Made by a program: the position numbers and the translations under genes | Assembly: GCA_946122785.1 (NCBI GenBank) | Contig: CAMGYJ010000005.1 | Span: forward strand, 81,586,547-81,650,546 | Length of the DNA stretch: 64,000 nucleotides | Reading direction: 5' to 3' | From: Linum tenue | Lineage: Eukaryota; Streptophyta; Magnoliopsida; Malpighiales; Linaceae | The notes under the pieces: model-generated | Seen by the model: only the letters and a program-made list of their open reading frames with translations | What the model was told of the DNA's origin: nothing | Databases searched by the model: none | Part shown: positions 1-10,364 of the stretch, piece after piece | Position numbering within the stretch: the first letter of the stretch is position 1 | Layout: each line of letters starts with the position of its first letter

Positions 1-1
1 A

Positions 2-735
2 GAAAGCATAATAGATGTTCTTTTAAATGAGTATAAATCCTTTGAAATGTGTTCTGAAGAGTCAATTTCTAGCATGTACAAAAAGTTTAATGATCTGATT
101 AATAGACTAAAAGGCCTAGATAAAACATTTGCTACTAAGGATCTTGTTAGAAAAATTTTACGAACTCTATCTCGAGAATGGTTGCCTAAAAGAACTGCTA
201 TAGAGGAAGCAAAGGATTTGAATGTTCTACTATCGAAAGACTGGTTGGTTATTTGCTAAGCCATGAAAAAGTAATTGTCCAAATGAACAAGGAAGATAAT
301 AAACAAAAGAAAGTCATTGCTTTCAAAGCAAAAGAGTATGATAGTGAGTCTGAATATGACATGGGTGAAGAATTTGAGATAGAATTTGCACTAGTAAGTA
401 GCAAATTCCATCCAATGTTGAAAATAAAAAGGTATTTACAAGACAGAAGAGCTTACAATGATTCAAAACATTTTAATAATCTCTCTTATGAACATAGAAG
501 ATACAGGAACGGAATTGAAAAATTTCCTACTCGACAATATGATAGGAATGCTCCAAATAGATTCTACACTGAGAAAAGCTCTTATAGGATGGTAGACAAA
601 CCAACTAAAGGACGAGAAAGGTTTAACAAGAAATTAATGAAGACCAGAGGTCTTCAAGTGAAAAAGATCTGACAATGTTCTTGAAGTGTGGAAAAACAGG
701 ACACATGAGGTCTAAGTGCCCCCTGAACTCCAAAT
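2..735 (+). pseudogene. Copia gag remnant with damaged zinc knuckle
   Basis: Gag packages element RNA into the virus-like particle. The reading frame is open from the left edge to about 259 and from 253 to 672 with a frame change between. It is lysine/glutamate-rich and includes a run (MCSEESISSMYKKFNDLINR) typical of the UBN2-type gag of plant copia elements. Just past the stop at 670 the frame continues into CGKTGHMRSKCP, the CX2CX4HX4C knuckle, but the first cysteine position reads Phe. The premature stop and lost Cys mean it is not functional. The true start is left of the window. Confidence 0.75.
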
Positions 736-765
736 CTCAAGAAAAGGCTTTGGCTCCATCCTAGA

Positions 766-1500
766 GTGACTATAGATCAAAAGACAATCTGGAAACAAAG
801 AATCTTGCCTATATGGCATTTGCATCTAAAGGTGAAAGTGACACCTCCTCCTTGGTTAGTGATGATCAAGTTCTTCCATCAAGTTATCAGAATCCGGGAG
901 AAAGTGAAACCATTTGGTACCTGGACAATGGATTCTCTCATTACATGACAGGTAGAAAAGAATTGTTTTCAACTTTAAAGTACAAGAAGCGAGATAAGGT
1001 AGTATTTGGGGATGATAGAGTAGGAATTATCTTAGGTAATGGCACTATTGGTAAAAGTTCATTCCCAATAATTAAAGATGTGTTGTTTGTTCAAGGCTTA
1101 AAACATAATTTGCTTTCTATTAGTCAGCTCCGTAGCTCTGAAAATAGGGTTATATTTGAAGGTTCTTCATGTAAGATCTTTAGAATATGTGACAATAAGT
1201 TGCTTTTCAGTGGATCAAAGAAAAATAATATGTATGTTGTATACTAAACAGCCTAGAAACCTTTCATGAAACATGTTTTCAGGCTCTATACTATGATCTT
1301 GAATTATTATGGCATAGAAAACTAGGTCATATATTCTTATCAAAACTTTCAAAATTTTCTAAAATGAAATATGCTTGTGGCATTCTTCTTTTAAAAGAAA
1401 ATCCTAAGTTTTTCTGTGATGTATGTGTTAGTGGTAAACTAGCTAAGAAAATTTTTAAATAAATAAGGGACATTACTACTACTCAAGCCTATGAACTGAT
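766..1500 (+). pseudogene. Copia protease and GAG-pre-integrase region
   Basis: The frame from 813 to 1247 contains WYLDNGFSHYMTG, which aligns with the copia aspartic protease active site, normally W-x-L-D-S-G-x-S-x-H-M. The catalytic Asp remains but Ser of the DSG triad is Asn and the usual Cys is Phe. It is followed by the LKHNLLSISQL segment that normally closes the protease domain. Bases 1248-1500, in a shifted frame, encode the LWHRKLGH-like pre-integrase (HHCC) region and an FCDVCVSGK zinc-binding remnant with interspersed stops. Confidence 0.75.
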
Positions 1501-2128
1501 TCATGTGGATCTCTTTGGTCCCACCAATGTGGTAAGTCTTGGTGGTAAGTCTTATGCTCTTGTATTAGGTAATGATTTCTCTCGTTTTACATGGGTTTAT
1601 CTTTTGGCTACCAAAGATGAAGCATTTGATATGTTCAAAGCATTTGTGTCAAAGGTACTGAATGATTCAAAGAATGGAATCAAATCAATACGAAGTGATA
1701 ATGGAGGTGAGTTTATATCTGATCAATTTAATGCCTTATGTGATGATAAGGGAATTAATCACACATTTTCTGCACCTAGAACACCACAACAAAATGGAGT
1801 GGTTGAAAGGAAAAATAGGACTATAATCTAAACTGCTAGAACTATGCTTCTGGAATATGGTACACCTAAATTTCTCTGGGGAGAAACTGTCATGACAACT
1901 ATTTATACTATTAATCATGTGTTAATTAGGAAGAACTTGAACAAAACTCCATATGAAATCCTGAAACAAAAGACTCCTAATCTTGGATACTTCCATCCTT
2001 TTGGATACAAGTGTTACATACTAAATACTAAGGATTATTTGTATAAGTTTGATGCTAAAGATGAAAGGACTATCTTTCTTGGATATTCCATAAAAGGACA
2101 AGCATACAGAGTATATAATCTGAAATAA
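1490..2128 (+). pseudogene. Copia integrase core, interrupted by a stop
   Basis: Integrase inserts element cDNA into the host genome. The D,D-35-E catalytic core is visible: HVDLFGP (first Asp), IRSDNGGEF (second Asp) and TPQQNGVVERKNRT (Glu), in the frame 1496-1831. A stop codon follows directly after the Glu motif at about 1829. The frame resumes at 1844 with the C-terminal part (FLWGETV, NKTPYEIL, FGYKCYILN, IFLGYSIKGQAYRVYN). All catalytic residues remain but the ORF is broken. Confidence 0.85.
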
Positions 2129-2379
2129 AAAAGGATTGTAGGGTCAGTATTTGTTAAATTTGATGATTCTGGTTGCTCCTAGAAAGTGAATGCAGAGAAT
2201 ATGGAGTTTATGTTCCCCATCTTGAATGAAGAAGTTAACAGTGTGCAAGGGAATGCTTCATCAGTAAAAATAAAGGAAGATGAAATCATGTCAACTGATA
2301 AAGACATCCTAAAAGAAGAAAGAAATGCTACTACACACATAAAAAAAGGCATCCTGCATCTCAAATCATTGGTAACCTA

Positions 2380-2946
2380 AATGATGGAATGCACACTCGA
2401 GGTATGTACTATCCAGGTAAGTATGCATTTGTTTCCCTACTAGAAACGAAAAATTACAAGGACGCATTAACTGATGATGAATGGTTGTGTGTTATTCAAG
2501 AAGAACTTGTGCAATTTGCTAGATTACATGTTTGTTTGTGAACTATTACCTAGACCAATTGACAGAATGATAATAGGAACAAAATGGCTTTTTAGAAATA
2601 AAAACTGACAAAAATGGACAAGTGACTAAAAATAAGGCCAGACTTGTAGCTCAAGGATATTCACAAGAAGAAGGAATCGATTTTGATGAAACCTTTGCTC
2701 CAGCTCGAATTGAATCTTTCAGACTTTTATTTGCTTATGCATGTTACATGAAAATTCCCTTCTTAAATGGATTTGAAAAGTGCTTTCTATCAAGGAAATG
2801 GCGACAAGACCCTCTTTATTAAAAATGAGAATTCAGATACCGTAATTGTCTAAATTTATGTTGACGATATTGTCTTTGGATCAACTAATCCTTTTATGTG
2901 TACCCAATTCTGTGAGTATGAAATCAGAATTTGAAATGAGCATGAT
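2380..2946 (+). pseudogene. Copia reverse transcriptase, N-terminal part with internal deletion
   Basis: TKWLFRNK at about 2580 and [24 protein letters not shown] at 2635-2705 are the RVT_2 fingers/palm entry motifs. The frame runs to [13 protein letters not shown] near 2775 and then jumps to YVDDIVFGSTNPF at about 2855, the catalytic YVDD box. The normal spacing between these blocks is far longer, so a palm segment has been deleted. Stops occur at about 2606, 2820 and 2848. The domain is then interrupted by a hAT element at 2948. Confidence 0.8.
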
Positions 2947-2947
2947 G

Positions 2948-3696
2948 TAGGGATGGGCAACGGGAAACGGGTATTTGGGTATACCATACCCGTCCCATTT
3001 TTTTAGGGTTACGGGTACCCAAATACCAGTAATTTTTACGGGATGAGACTTGGGATCAAGCATTTTTACAATGGGTACCCGCAGGTTACCCGTTAATACT
3101 CGTTTGGGTATTACGGATACCCGTACTACCCGCAGTTTTAATTAAATGATAGGTAATTAATTCAATGAATTGTGGTTTAAGTATTATTCTCTTTTGTTGA
3201 ACATAGCAATGATAGAGATATATAAATTAATATGTTAATTATTCTCTTTCGGCTTCTTTTTTGTAGCTACGTTGTTAAGCACATGTCTTTTGAGATAGCT
3301 ATGTGGTTTAGTAGTAGTTGTTAGTCTCTCAATGATGTATATGATCACAAAGCTAATAATACAACAGTAAGACATTATCTTCTATAAAAGCAGAACTAAT
3401 GGCTTTTCATCATTCTCACACGAGGACTCATTCTCACGTTATAACCTTTCCATTTCTTTGCACATTCACCCCGCCACCCGCTCTAAACAATCCTCGTGGT
3501 ACATACGAATTCTCGCTCTTATGATTTGTGATTAATATGGGTACCCGCGGGTACTCGTTATCCGTCCCGTACGGATAATGGGTACCCCTTGACCCGTATG
3601 AGTTTAGGACATGGGATAGAGTTTCCTCTCCAAATGAGAATGGGTACCCGTTTCAAACGGAATGGGTACCCATTCCCGTCCCGTTGCCCACCCCTA
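2948..3696. mobile_element. Non-autonomous hAT element in copia RT
   Basis: Ends TAGGGATGGGCAACGGG and its inverted copy at 3680-3696 match over 17 bp with one mismatch. An 8-bp target duplication flanks it: GCATGATG (2940-2947) and GCATGATT (3697-3704), or exactly AGCATGAT if shifted by one base. The 8-bp TSD and (C/T)AGGG(G/A)TGGGCAA ends are hAT-type. Subterminal sequence is packed with GGGTACCCG-like words in both orientations. There is no transposase ORF. Removing the element and one TSD copy brings the RT frames back into register. Confidence 0.9.
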
Positions 3697-3704
3697 GCAT
3701 GATT

Positions 3705-4220
3705 GGTGAACTATCCCACTTTCTAGGATTACAAATCAAGCAAACTAATTCAAGGATGTTTATAAGTCAAACTAGCAACACTAAATTCATGCTTAAGAAA
3801 TTCGATATGAATTTAGTAAACGTCAGCTTAACACCTATGGCTACTAATATGAAATTAGATAAGGATGAAGCTGGCTTAGCCTTCTGCGAAAAGAAGTATA
3901 GAGGAGTGATTGGATCACTCCTCTAATTAACAACTAGTCGACCAGATATTCAATACAGTGTTGGCTTGTGTGCAAGGTTCCATTCTAAACCTAAAGAGAG
4001 TCATTTCAAAGCAGTTAAACGCATATTTAGATATCTTATAGGAACTATTGAGGTAGGACTGTGGTATCCAGCTACTCATTCATTTGAACTAGTCAGATAT
4101 AGTGACTCAGATTTTGGGGGAAGTCTGGTTGATAGAAAAAGCACCTCGGGAACCATTCAATTCCTACGACCAACTCTTGTCTCCTGGTTTAGCAAAAAAC
4201 AAGGAGCAGTTGCACTCTCT
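3705..4220 (+). pseudogene. Copia RT C-terminus and RNase H, first part
   Basis: This continues the RT after the hAT insertion: GELSHFLGLQIKQ, FISQTSNTKFMLKKF and PMATNMKLDKDEAG, then a stop near 3926, then the RNase H region beginning with QYSVGLCARFHSKPKESHFKAVKRIFRYL and YSDSDFGGSLVDRKSTSGT (first catalytic Asp block) and VSWFSKKQGAVALS. The second hAT insertion interrupts it at 4221. Confidence 0.85.
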
Positions 4221-4843
4221 TAGACCTGGCAATCGGGTTGGGTTGGGTAATTTCGGGTTGGAAATCTCGGGTTACGGATCTTCACGGGTCGGGTCATGTT
4301 GGGTTTGCTGATTCCGGGTCAAATATTGACCCAACCCATCGGGTTTCGGGTTATTTCGGGTTATGAGCGTTCTCAGAAACAATATCAAATATGCCTCATA
4401 AATTTTTAAAGAACACAATCTTTTACATATGTGTGACAATAGTTTGCCTAGCACATGTTAATTAACAAATGCTCAACTCTTCCATGCTAATGAAAAGAAA
4501 TAAAAATTGCACAAATCGTGAAAAAACAATGACGAAAATAATACTAATAAAATAAACAATGATGTTTGATTATCTTTACACTTCCAACTTGTTTTTCAAA
4601 TTCATATGAATTTTTTTTAACATCTCAGCAAAGTATAAGAGATTTTATCATTTTGAGAGTGACATACACAATGGAGCGGGTCTAGCGGGTCGACCCAAAA
4701 ACCAACCCAACCCGACCCAAAAACTACGGGTTAATCGGTTTCGGGTCATTCCGGTTTCGGGTTAAAAAAACCTCAACCCATTCTCTATTTTTCGGGCGGG
4801 TTCGGGTCGGGTCAACGGGTCGGGTTCTCATTTGCCAGGTCTG
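4221..4843. mobile_element. Non-autonomous hAT element in copia RNase H
   Basis: Ends TAGACCTGGCAA (4221-4232) and TTGCCAGGTCTG (4832-4843) form a 12-bp inverted repeat with one mismatch. The 8-bp target CACTCTCT is duplicated perfectly at 4213-4220 and 4844-4851. The interior is rich in CGGGT/ACCCG words in both orientations, like many plant hAT MITEs, and is different from the element at 2948. No coding capacity. Confidence 0.9.
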
Positions 4844-4851
4844 CACTCTCT

Positions 4852-5207
4852 ATAGCGGAGGCTGAATATATGGCAGCTGGAAGTTACTGTGCTCAACTCA
4901 TGTGGATGAAAGCACAATTATCAGATTATGGTTTTGACTACAAAATATTCCTATTTGTTATGATAATACAAGTACAATCTGTATGACGAAAAATCGAGTT
5001 CAACACTCGAGGACTAAACACATAGAAATAAAATACCACTTCATAAGAGACTTGGTCAAAGCAGGACATGTTTGCTTGCAATTTGTGTCTACTGAATTCC
5101 GATTGGCCGAATTATTCACAAAACCTCTCCCTAGTGAACGTTTTCTTCAACTATGCACCGAACTAGGGTTAAAGTCTTCCAGTCAGATTGAGAATCTAGA
5201 AAGATAA
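4852..5207 (+). pseudogene. Copia RNase H C-terminal part
   Basis: After the second hAT insertion the frame continues with IAEAEYMAAGSYCAQLMWMK, the second RNase H block, then a frameshift near 4960. The segment 4983-5207 encodes VQHSRTKHIEIKYHFIRDLV and FTKPLPSERFLQLCTELGL, the conserved end of copia pol, stopping at 5205-5207. Confidence 0.85.
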
Positions 5208-5473
5208 AACCCCTATTGGGTCTTTTTGCTCTGAGTGTTTGGCTTATCTTGGTTTGTGAAATAATGTCTCTTTACGGCTCATGCTTGCCTATTTCCAAGA
5301 AAAAAAATATTTGCATGCTACTGTTTCATCATTATAACTTTATCCTGCGGGAAACTCTTCCTATCCTCCATCCTCTCCTAATCTCTCATCTATTTAAACT
5401 CTATTCCCTTCTCCATTCTTCCTCGCTAGCTTCAAACCCTACAAACCCATTTCAGCAAACCATCAATTTCAAC

Positions 5474-6473
5474 ATGAGTGACCACTTGCCTAGACCATTT
5501 TGATTTGATGGCCTGGTTCATACATATCCAGGCTATATGTTTCATGAGCCAGTGGTGGTGAATCATCATCACCACCTTCAGAATTTTGACCAAAGGAGAC
5601 TCCACCACATCACTCAACTCGATCCATACGAGTTCAATCTTTACAAGTTTGACATAATCTCTCTCATAGAAGGGTCGGGCTGGGATTTTCTTCTTCGCCA
5701 GCCTCTCCACCCTGCTTGCCCTGGTGCTATCAAATATTTCTATTCCAATCTTCGATGTCAAGGTGTGAGCACAAGAAGTTTGACTACCCTCGTTTATGGT
5801 CATCTTCTGACCATCCTAGTAGGAGCTCTCAATGAATCCTTGGATTCCGCTCTCAAGGAATTGACATTGCTCATCCCTTAGAGTTTTGAAAACAGGAGTT
5901 CAAAATCAATGTCGAGTATGAGAACTTCTCAACTAAGCCAACTGGTGGATCTGATGTACCCATCCCAACTAATTGGTTGCCTCCACGACTGAGGATCTTC
6001 ATCACTTCCTCACTCATGTATTTTTCCCTCGATCTTTTAATCAAGATTGTGTCCTTCCCTTGGACCTTTGGATAATCTCGAGTCATACTGCAAGACGAAA
6101 TCTGGACTACTCAAGCCTCCTGTTTGCACACCTTCTCCCTGCAAGAGATGAGCACTTCCAGGGATTGCTGCCCTTTGGATCCATCATTACTTGCTTGCTG
6201 ATCAATCTAGGTGTTGACTTGTCTGAGTTTTGTAGTGTGTCCTCCACAATGTATGTCAGTGCATTGAATGTGCTCATGGTGCTTGACTTGTCAACTGAAA
6301 TTCCTCATCCTCCTCTCTCTTCTGCCTCTATCCTTGGTCCTCGACCAAAACCTCTCTCAGCCAAAAAGGCCAATTCTGATGGAGAAACAAGTAAAACTGG
6401 TGATATGGTTTTCATTGTGTCTGAAGGAAACTCTTCTTCAGATGACTCTGTTGCACCTGCTCATGCATCCTAA
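5474..6473 (+). pseudogene. 3' accessory ORF of the copia element ('putative plant transposon protein' type)
   Basis: An ATG at 5474 opens a frame with an early stop at 5501, then open to 5881, then shifted and open from 5973 to 6473, for about 330 residues in total. Blocks such as PYEFNLYKFDIISLIEG, FYSNLRCQGVSTRSL, LDLWIISSHTARRNLDYSSL and LPFGSIITCLLINLGVDLSEF resemble the plant family annotated 'putative plant transposon protein'. That comparison is from memory and needs a profile search. Its place between pol and the polypurine tract is where SIRE-like copia elements carry an env-like ORF. No signal peptide or membrane helix is obvious, so env is not supported. The Ser/Thr-rich tail (SEGNSSSDDSVAP) looks disordered. 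Confidence 0.55.
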
Positions 6474-6581
6474 GCCCTCTTCTTCTTAGGGAATTGTTCC
6501 AGAATGTTTTTATGTTTAGATGTTTTAGTTGGTAGAATCCTTTTGTGATGATGTCCTTCTGTTCGGATGAAGCATATGTTT

Positions 6582-7430
6582 AGGGGGAATATGTTTAAGT
6601 TATTGTATTGGTCTTCTGTAATGTTGTGCCTCTATGTTTCGGACATGCTACTTTTGTAATGATGTACTTCTGCTTTCATATTCATGCAGTATGTTTTCTT
6701 TCTCGAGGATTCTGTTCTGCTGCTGTGTTCTATTCCTTTCAGGCCTCTTAGGACTTCTCGGACGAAGGGGAAAATTGATGCACGTAACGAGCGGCTTAAA
6801 AAAACAGTGCACCTTGGAAACGAAACGGTGGGTACGGCATCGTTCCTTGCAAACGACGACGCATTAAGATTTCGTCCTTCAAAGAATTTAACCCCTTAGA
6901 TCATAGGCTCCTCGTGCAATGCTCTTCTGCCTTGTTCTCTCTCAAGACATCGTGACAGCTTCCTCGAGCCTACTCCACAATCGTCACCGCCTGTACTGGA
7001 CCTCATGATGATCGAAGCTATGGCCTCCTCCATTAGAAAACAGTCATCTTCTACTTTTCCCTATAAATTATGTACTCTTGCCTTTGTTTAGAACTTGGCA
7101 GTCTGTAGTAAGAGATAGAGCTAAGTTTCTCTTCTACCTTGGGTCCATTGTTAGCTTCAATAGCTTAATTCACAATGTCTGAAACTGGGTGAATTAAGCT
7201 AGGGTAGTTGGTTTGGGTTTCTCATTTGTTTAAAGGGCCAATTTGATTGGCTTAGGTTAGTGTTTATCTTGTTACTTGCTTGTAATTCTTCCATTATCAA
7301 TAAAACATCCTTCTGTTTTAAAAGTCCTCAATCGAGAACATTTCCAATAGGCCGAGTGTCTCAATTGTTCAATTAGAGTCTTCCTTCTCATCCTGATTCA
7401 ACACGGTGTACACTCCTTATCATACTAACA
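6582..7430 (+). repeat. Polypurine tract and 3' LTR of the copia element
   Basis: The purine run AGGGGGA at 6582-6588 is followed by TGTTTAAG at 6592. The presumed LTR ends ACTAACA at 7430, giving TGTT/AACA ends (839 bp). An AATAAAA polyadenylation-like signal is at about 7299. The boundary is inferred from end motifs only because the 5' LTR is outside the window. Confidence 0.6.
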
Positions 7431-7476
7431 AAACCACTCTTCAAATACCGTCAATCAATCAAAACCCCTACCATCC
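7431..7476. other. 46-bp spacer between copia LTR and next element
   Basis: Short AC-rich interval with no recognised feature. Its last five bases (CATCC) match GATCC after 9959 at four of five positions, the probable target duplication of the neighbouring LTR element. Confidence 0.4.
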
Positions 7477-7860
7477 TGATAGAAACCCACGGTTTCTATT
7501 ATAGTATTATTATTATGGTTAATATTAGAATTTTATCATATATGGTTAGTAGTCTTATAGTCGTGTTAGGTTTATTAGTAAGGTTTTCCAGCAATTCTCT
7601 CTCTCTATATATATGTACTTTTTGCCCCTCATAAGATTAAGCATAAATCAATAAATTAATTATCCTCCCAAACACTAAGCTCTCTCTATCTCCTAATTTA
7701 TCTTCTTCCCTAATCCAAGGCTTCGCCCGATTCTTATTATTTTCTTCTTCTTCTTCTTCTTCCCTAAATTCTTAATCTCAACCCCAAATTCTATCTTCGA
7801 ATCCCTAAATCCCCAATCACCCAACACTCTCGATAGAACCCTAGAATTAGGTTTCTATCA
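7477..7860 (+). repeat. 5' LTR (384 bp) of the pol-less element
   Basis: TG...CA bounded and clearly homologous to 9602-9959, including the AATTCTCT(CT)n-TATATATATGTACTTTT TATA region and a pyrimidine-rich tract (TTCTTCTTC). It is longer than its partner mainly in the microsatellite parts. Confidence 0.85.
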
Positions 7861-9601
7861 TTTGGTATGAGAGGCTGGTTCCAAAGCGAGTTCGTCCCAA
7901 CTCTCAACCAGGGACAACTTCCTACCAATAAGAGCCAACATGAGCTCGTCATAGCTCTATGATCCGGAATGGGATCGTTTGACGCGGCTACTGCGTCAGT
8001 CCCTTGCCGAGCTCGAGTAGGAGGTGAGGGAGTTGGCAGCAGCAGGCGGTGTTGCAACTTTTATTGTGGTCGCCACCAAGAAGGCCGAGGAGCAGAGACA
8101 GGTCTTGATGGAGGTGGCCAAATATCCATCTTTATTGTCCAACGTAAAGAAGATGGCTGAGATTCAACCGTCGCCGACACCAACAACTACCCCAACAGAT
8201 GTAGTGGCCGATGAACCGATCTCTGCAACAACGAGCATCCCCAGTAATGATGTTGGCCACCTGGAGCGTCAAGTTCAGAAAAACTCCATCGAACGAACTG
8301 CATCTGGACTAATTAATCTCAGTTCAATTGAGCCGGTCAATCGACGGCTGGAAATTCAGGAAGAAGGAGTGTAGCGACAACAGCGGCCGCCAACACCAAT
8401 CGACTTTGCGGGAATGATAAAAAGACAGGTTGTTGGTTGGACTAGTCGGAGCCAAGGCGGAAGAAGTCCGTCGACTCTCCGATCGAGACAGGAGAGAAAG
8501 AGTTGAGGGATGCGAAACCGCATAAGAGGTCGGAAGTGCACGGTCGTCCCCGCCAACGAAAAAGCGGCTTGCTGCCAAGAAAAGAGTCAATTAAGAAGGA
8601 GAGCGGAGAATTCTCTCTCCTCGTGAACCATATCTTACCAGAGCAACAAGTAGAGCGCCGAGAGCCGTCTGTCGCAACGAAAGACAGGAAGGTGGAGAGG
8701 GAGCAAGGACTGACGGCAGATCCTATGGAGATGTCGAGTGCCGAGAAGACAAAAAAAAAGTGAGCTTGGCTCCTAACTGTCGAGTGTGCTGCTCGTCCGT
8801 AGGGTTCAAAAAGAAGGGAAGTGGCGCAATGAGGAAGGAGAGTGACGATAACTCTCCACTGACACAACCTCGACCACCGACCTGGACCCATGCAAGACAG
8901 CGGCGGCCTGCTTCATTAATGGGGCGAGATATGTGGGCCATAGGTCCGAACGAGGAGATGCATATGAATCCACTATGGTGGACCGAGACGATTGGGACAG
9001 TAGCGAGAAGTGAAAGAACCATCGAGGCAAGTGGGGCTTTCTGGATCATTGCGGAATTGACGTGGGACATAGCCTCAGGGATGGGCATCGCATGCCCCTT
9101 TGCAATTCATGGCGCCAGGGGTGGTGAGATGGGAACATGGCCACCGAACTGTGATAAAAAAGGGAAGCCTGAAATGTAAGCTCTTCAATTCCTTAATCCA
9201 ATTGGCAAGATGAAAATCATGTAAGGAATAAGGGAAGCCACAAATAGGATATGAGAGGAAGGAAGAAGGGAAGCCACCGAAATGTTGGCAAGGTTGGCCA
9301 GCATTGGATGGAAATTATAGAGCACCCAATTGAATTTTTCCAGGGCTTTAATAAACATAGTTACAAAGAAGAGTCGTTCTCATGTTCGTATTTTGTGGAT
9401 TTTGAAGAGGAGATGGACTCGTCTGCCTTTGGCGAAGAGGACAAGTATCACGGCGTGGGAGAGGCATCGAAGGTCAAGAAGTTATGAGAAATAGGTTCAT
9501 TTAAGAGCATCAACGCAATTGGAAACGAATAAAGCGGAAGGTAAAGCAAATTGAAGTTGATCGCGACTTTGAGGACAAGGTTGCTCTCAAGGGGGAGAGG
9601 A
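7861..9601 (+). other. Interior of pol-less LTR element, short ORFs only
   Basis: The largest open frames are 8024-8374 (116 aa, Ala/Glu-rich N-terminus, Pro/Thr-rich middle), 8503-8763 (86 aa, Lys/Arg/Glu-rich) and 8760-9179 (139 aa). None shows a gag zinc knuckle or other motif I recognise. They overlap in frame fashion and probably descend from one broken gag-like frame. Confidence 0.35.
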
Positions 9602-9959
9602 TGATAGAAACCCATGGTTTCTATTATTGTTAATATTAGGATTTTATAAGATATGGTTAGTGGTCTTATAGTCGTATTAGGTTTATTAGTAGGGTTTCCC
9701 AGCAATTCTCTATATATATGTACTTTTGTCCTCTCGTCAGATTAAGCAGAATTCAATAAATGAATTATCCTCTCAAACCCTAAGCTCTCTCTATCTCCTA
9801 ATTTATCTTCTTCCCTAATCCAAGGCTTCGGCCGATTCTTATTCTTTTCTTCTTCTTCCTCCCTAAATTCTCAATCTCAATCCCCAATCCTATCTCCAAA
9901 TCCCTATATTCCCAATCACCCAACACTACCGATAGAACCATAGAATTAGGTTTCTATCA
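9602..9959 (+). repeat. 3' LTR (358 bp) of the pol-less element
   Basis: Directly follows the purine tract and ends in ATTAGGTTTCTATCA. It is homologous to 7477-7860, with enough substitutions and microsatellite loss to suggest the insertion is not recent. Confidence 0.85.
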
Positions 9960-9980
9960 GATCCATACATAGTGAGAAAG

Positions 9981-10335
9981 TCACATAAAACATGATATTG
10001 AGAAACCTAGAGAGCTCTCCTGGATGAGTTCCACTTGCTTCATAGGGTCTTCATTGATCGCCTCTTCAACCTCCTTTTCATCTTCAAATGGTAAGAGATG
10101 ATGGCGTACACAAGCTTTCTCAACCTTATCTTGTAGCGTCAAATAGGGAGGAGGGAGGGGTTGGAAATCCATGTTGGAGCATGTTCTTTCAAATTTCTTC
10201 GTGGCAAGCTCCAATGAGTTACTTGCCATGAAGTTCTCCATTTTGAACTCCAATTCGGACTTCACTATGGGTTGTGGGAGGATGTCTTCTTGGTATGGGA
10301 AAAATTATTGATATCCCCATGAGTATGGTTGTTCT
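9981..10335 (-). pseudogene. Fragment of the Tat-like family ORF
   Basis: The minus-strand frame 10265-9981 reads KSELEFKMENFMA, then MDFQPLPPPYLTLQDKVEKA, then LPFEDEKEVEEAINEDP. The same blocks occur in the minus-strand copy at 53700-54120 (KSKLELAMEAFMG, MDFQPLPPP, KQEVEGAIND). Bases 10266-10335 match 54120-54200. It ends shortly after the acidic block, so only the N-terminal part survives. Function is unknown. Confidence 0.6.
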
Positions 10336-10364
10336 TTATGGAAGTAAATTTGGTAATACAACCC

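Larger units (their letters stand above)
1..7430 (+). mobile_element. Ty1/copia LTR retrotransposon, degenerate, 5' end outside window
   Basis: The order gag, protease, integrase, reverse transcriptase, RNase H is diagnostic of Ty1/copia. Reading frames are broken by in-frame stops (for example near 1830 and 2128), frameshifts and an RT deletion, so the element is dead. Two DNA transposons sit inside it. An additional ORF lies between RNase H and the polypurine tract, followed by a TGTT...AACA 3' LTR. The window opens inside gag, so the 5' LTR, primer site and left target-site duplication cannot be checked. Confidence 0.85.
7477..9959 (+). mobile_element. Non-autonomous LTR retrotransposon without pol
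   Basis: Two direct LTRs (7477-7860 and 9602-9959) both begin TGATAGAAACCCA and end GGTTTCTATCA, so each LTR carries an 11-bp inverted end repeat. The 5' LTR is followed by TGGTATGAGAGGC, a decayed tRNA-iMet primer site (normally TGGTATCAGAGC). The 3' LTR is preceded by the purine tract CAAGGGGGAGAGGA. The 1741-bp interior has only short open frames and no RT, integrase or protease motif. Flanks CATCC/GATCC are a 5-bp TSD with one mismatch. It would depend on enzymes supplied in trans. Confidence 0.85.

Noticed and set aside
5432..5803. 123-codon minus-strand ORF near 5.5 kb
   Set aside because: Antisense of the copia accessory ORF, no motif.
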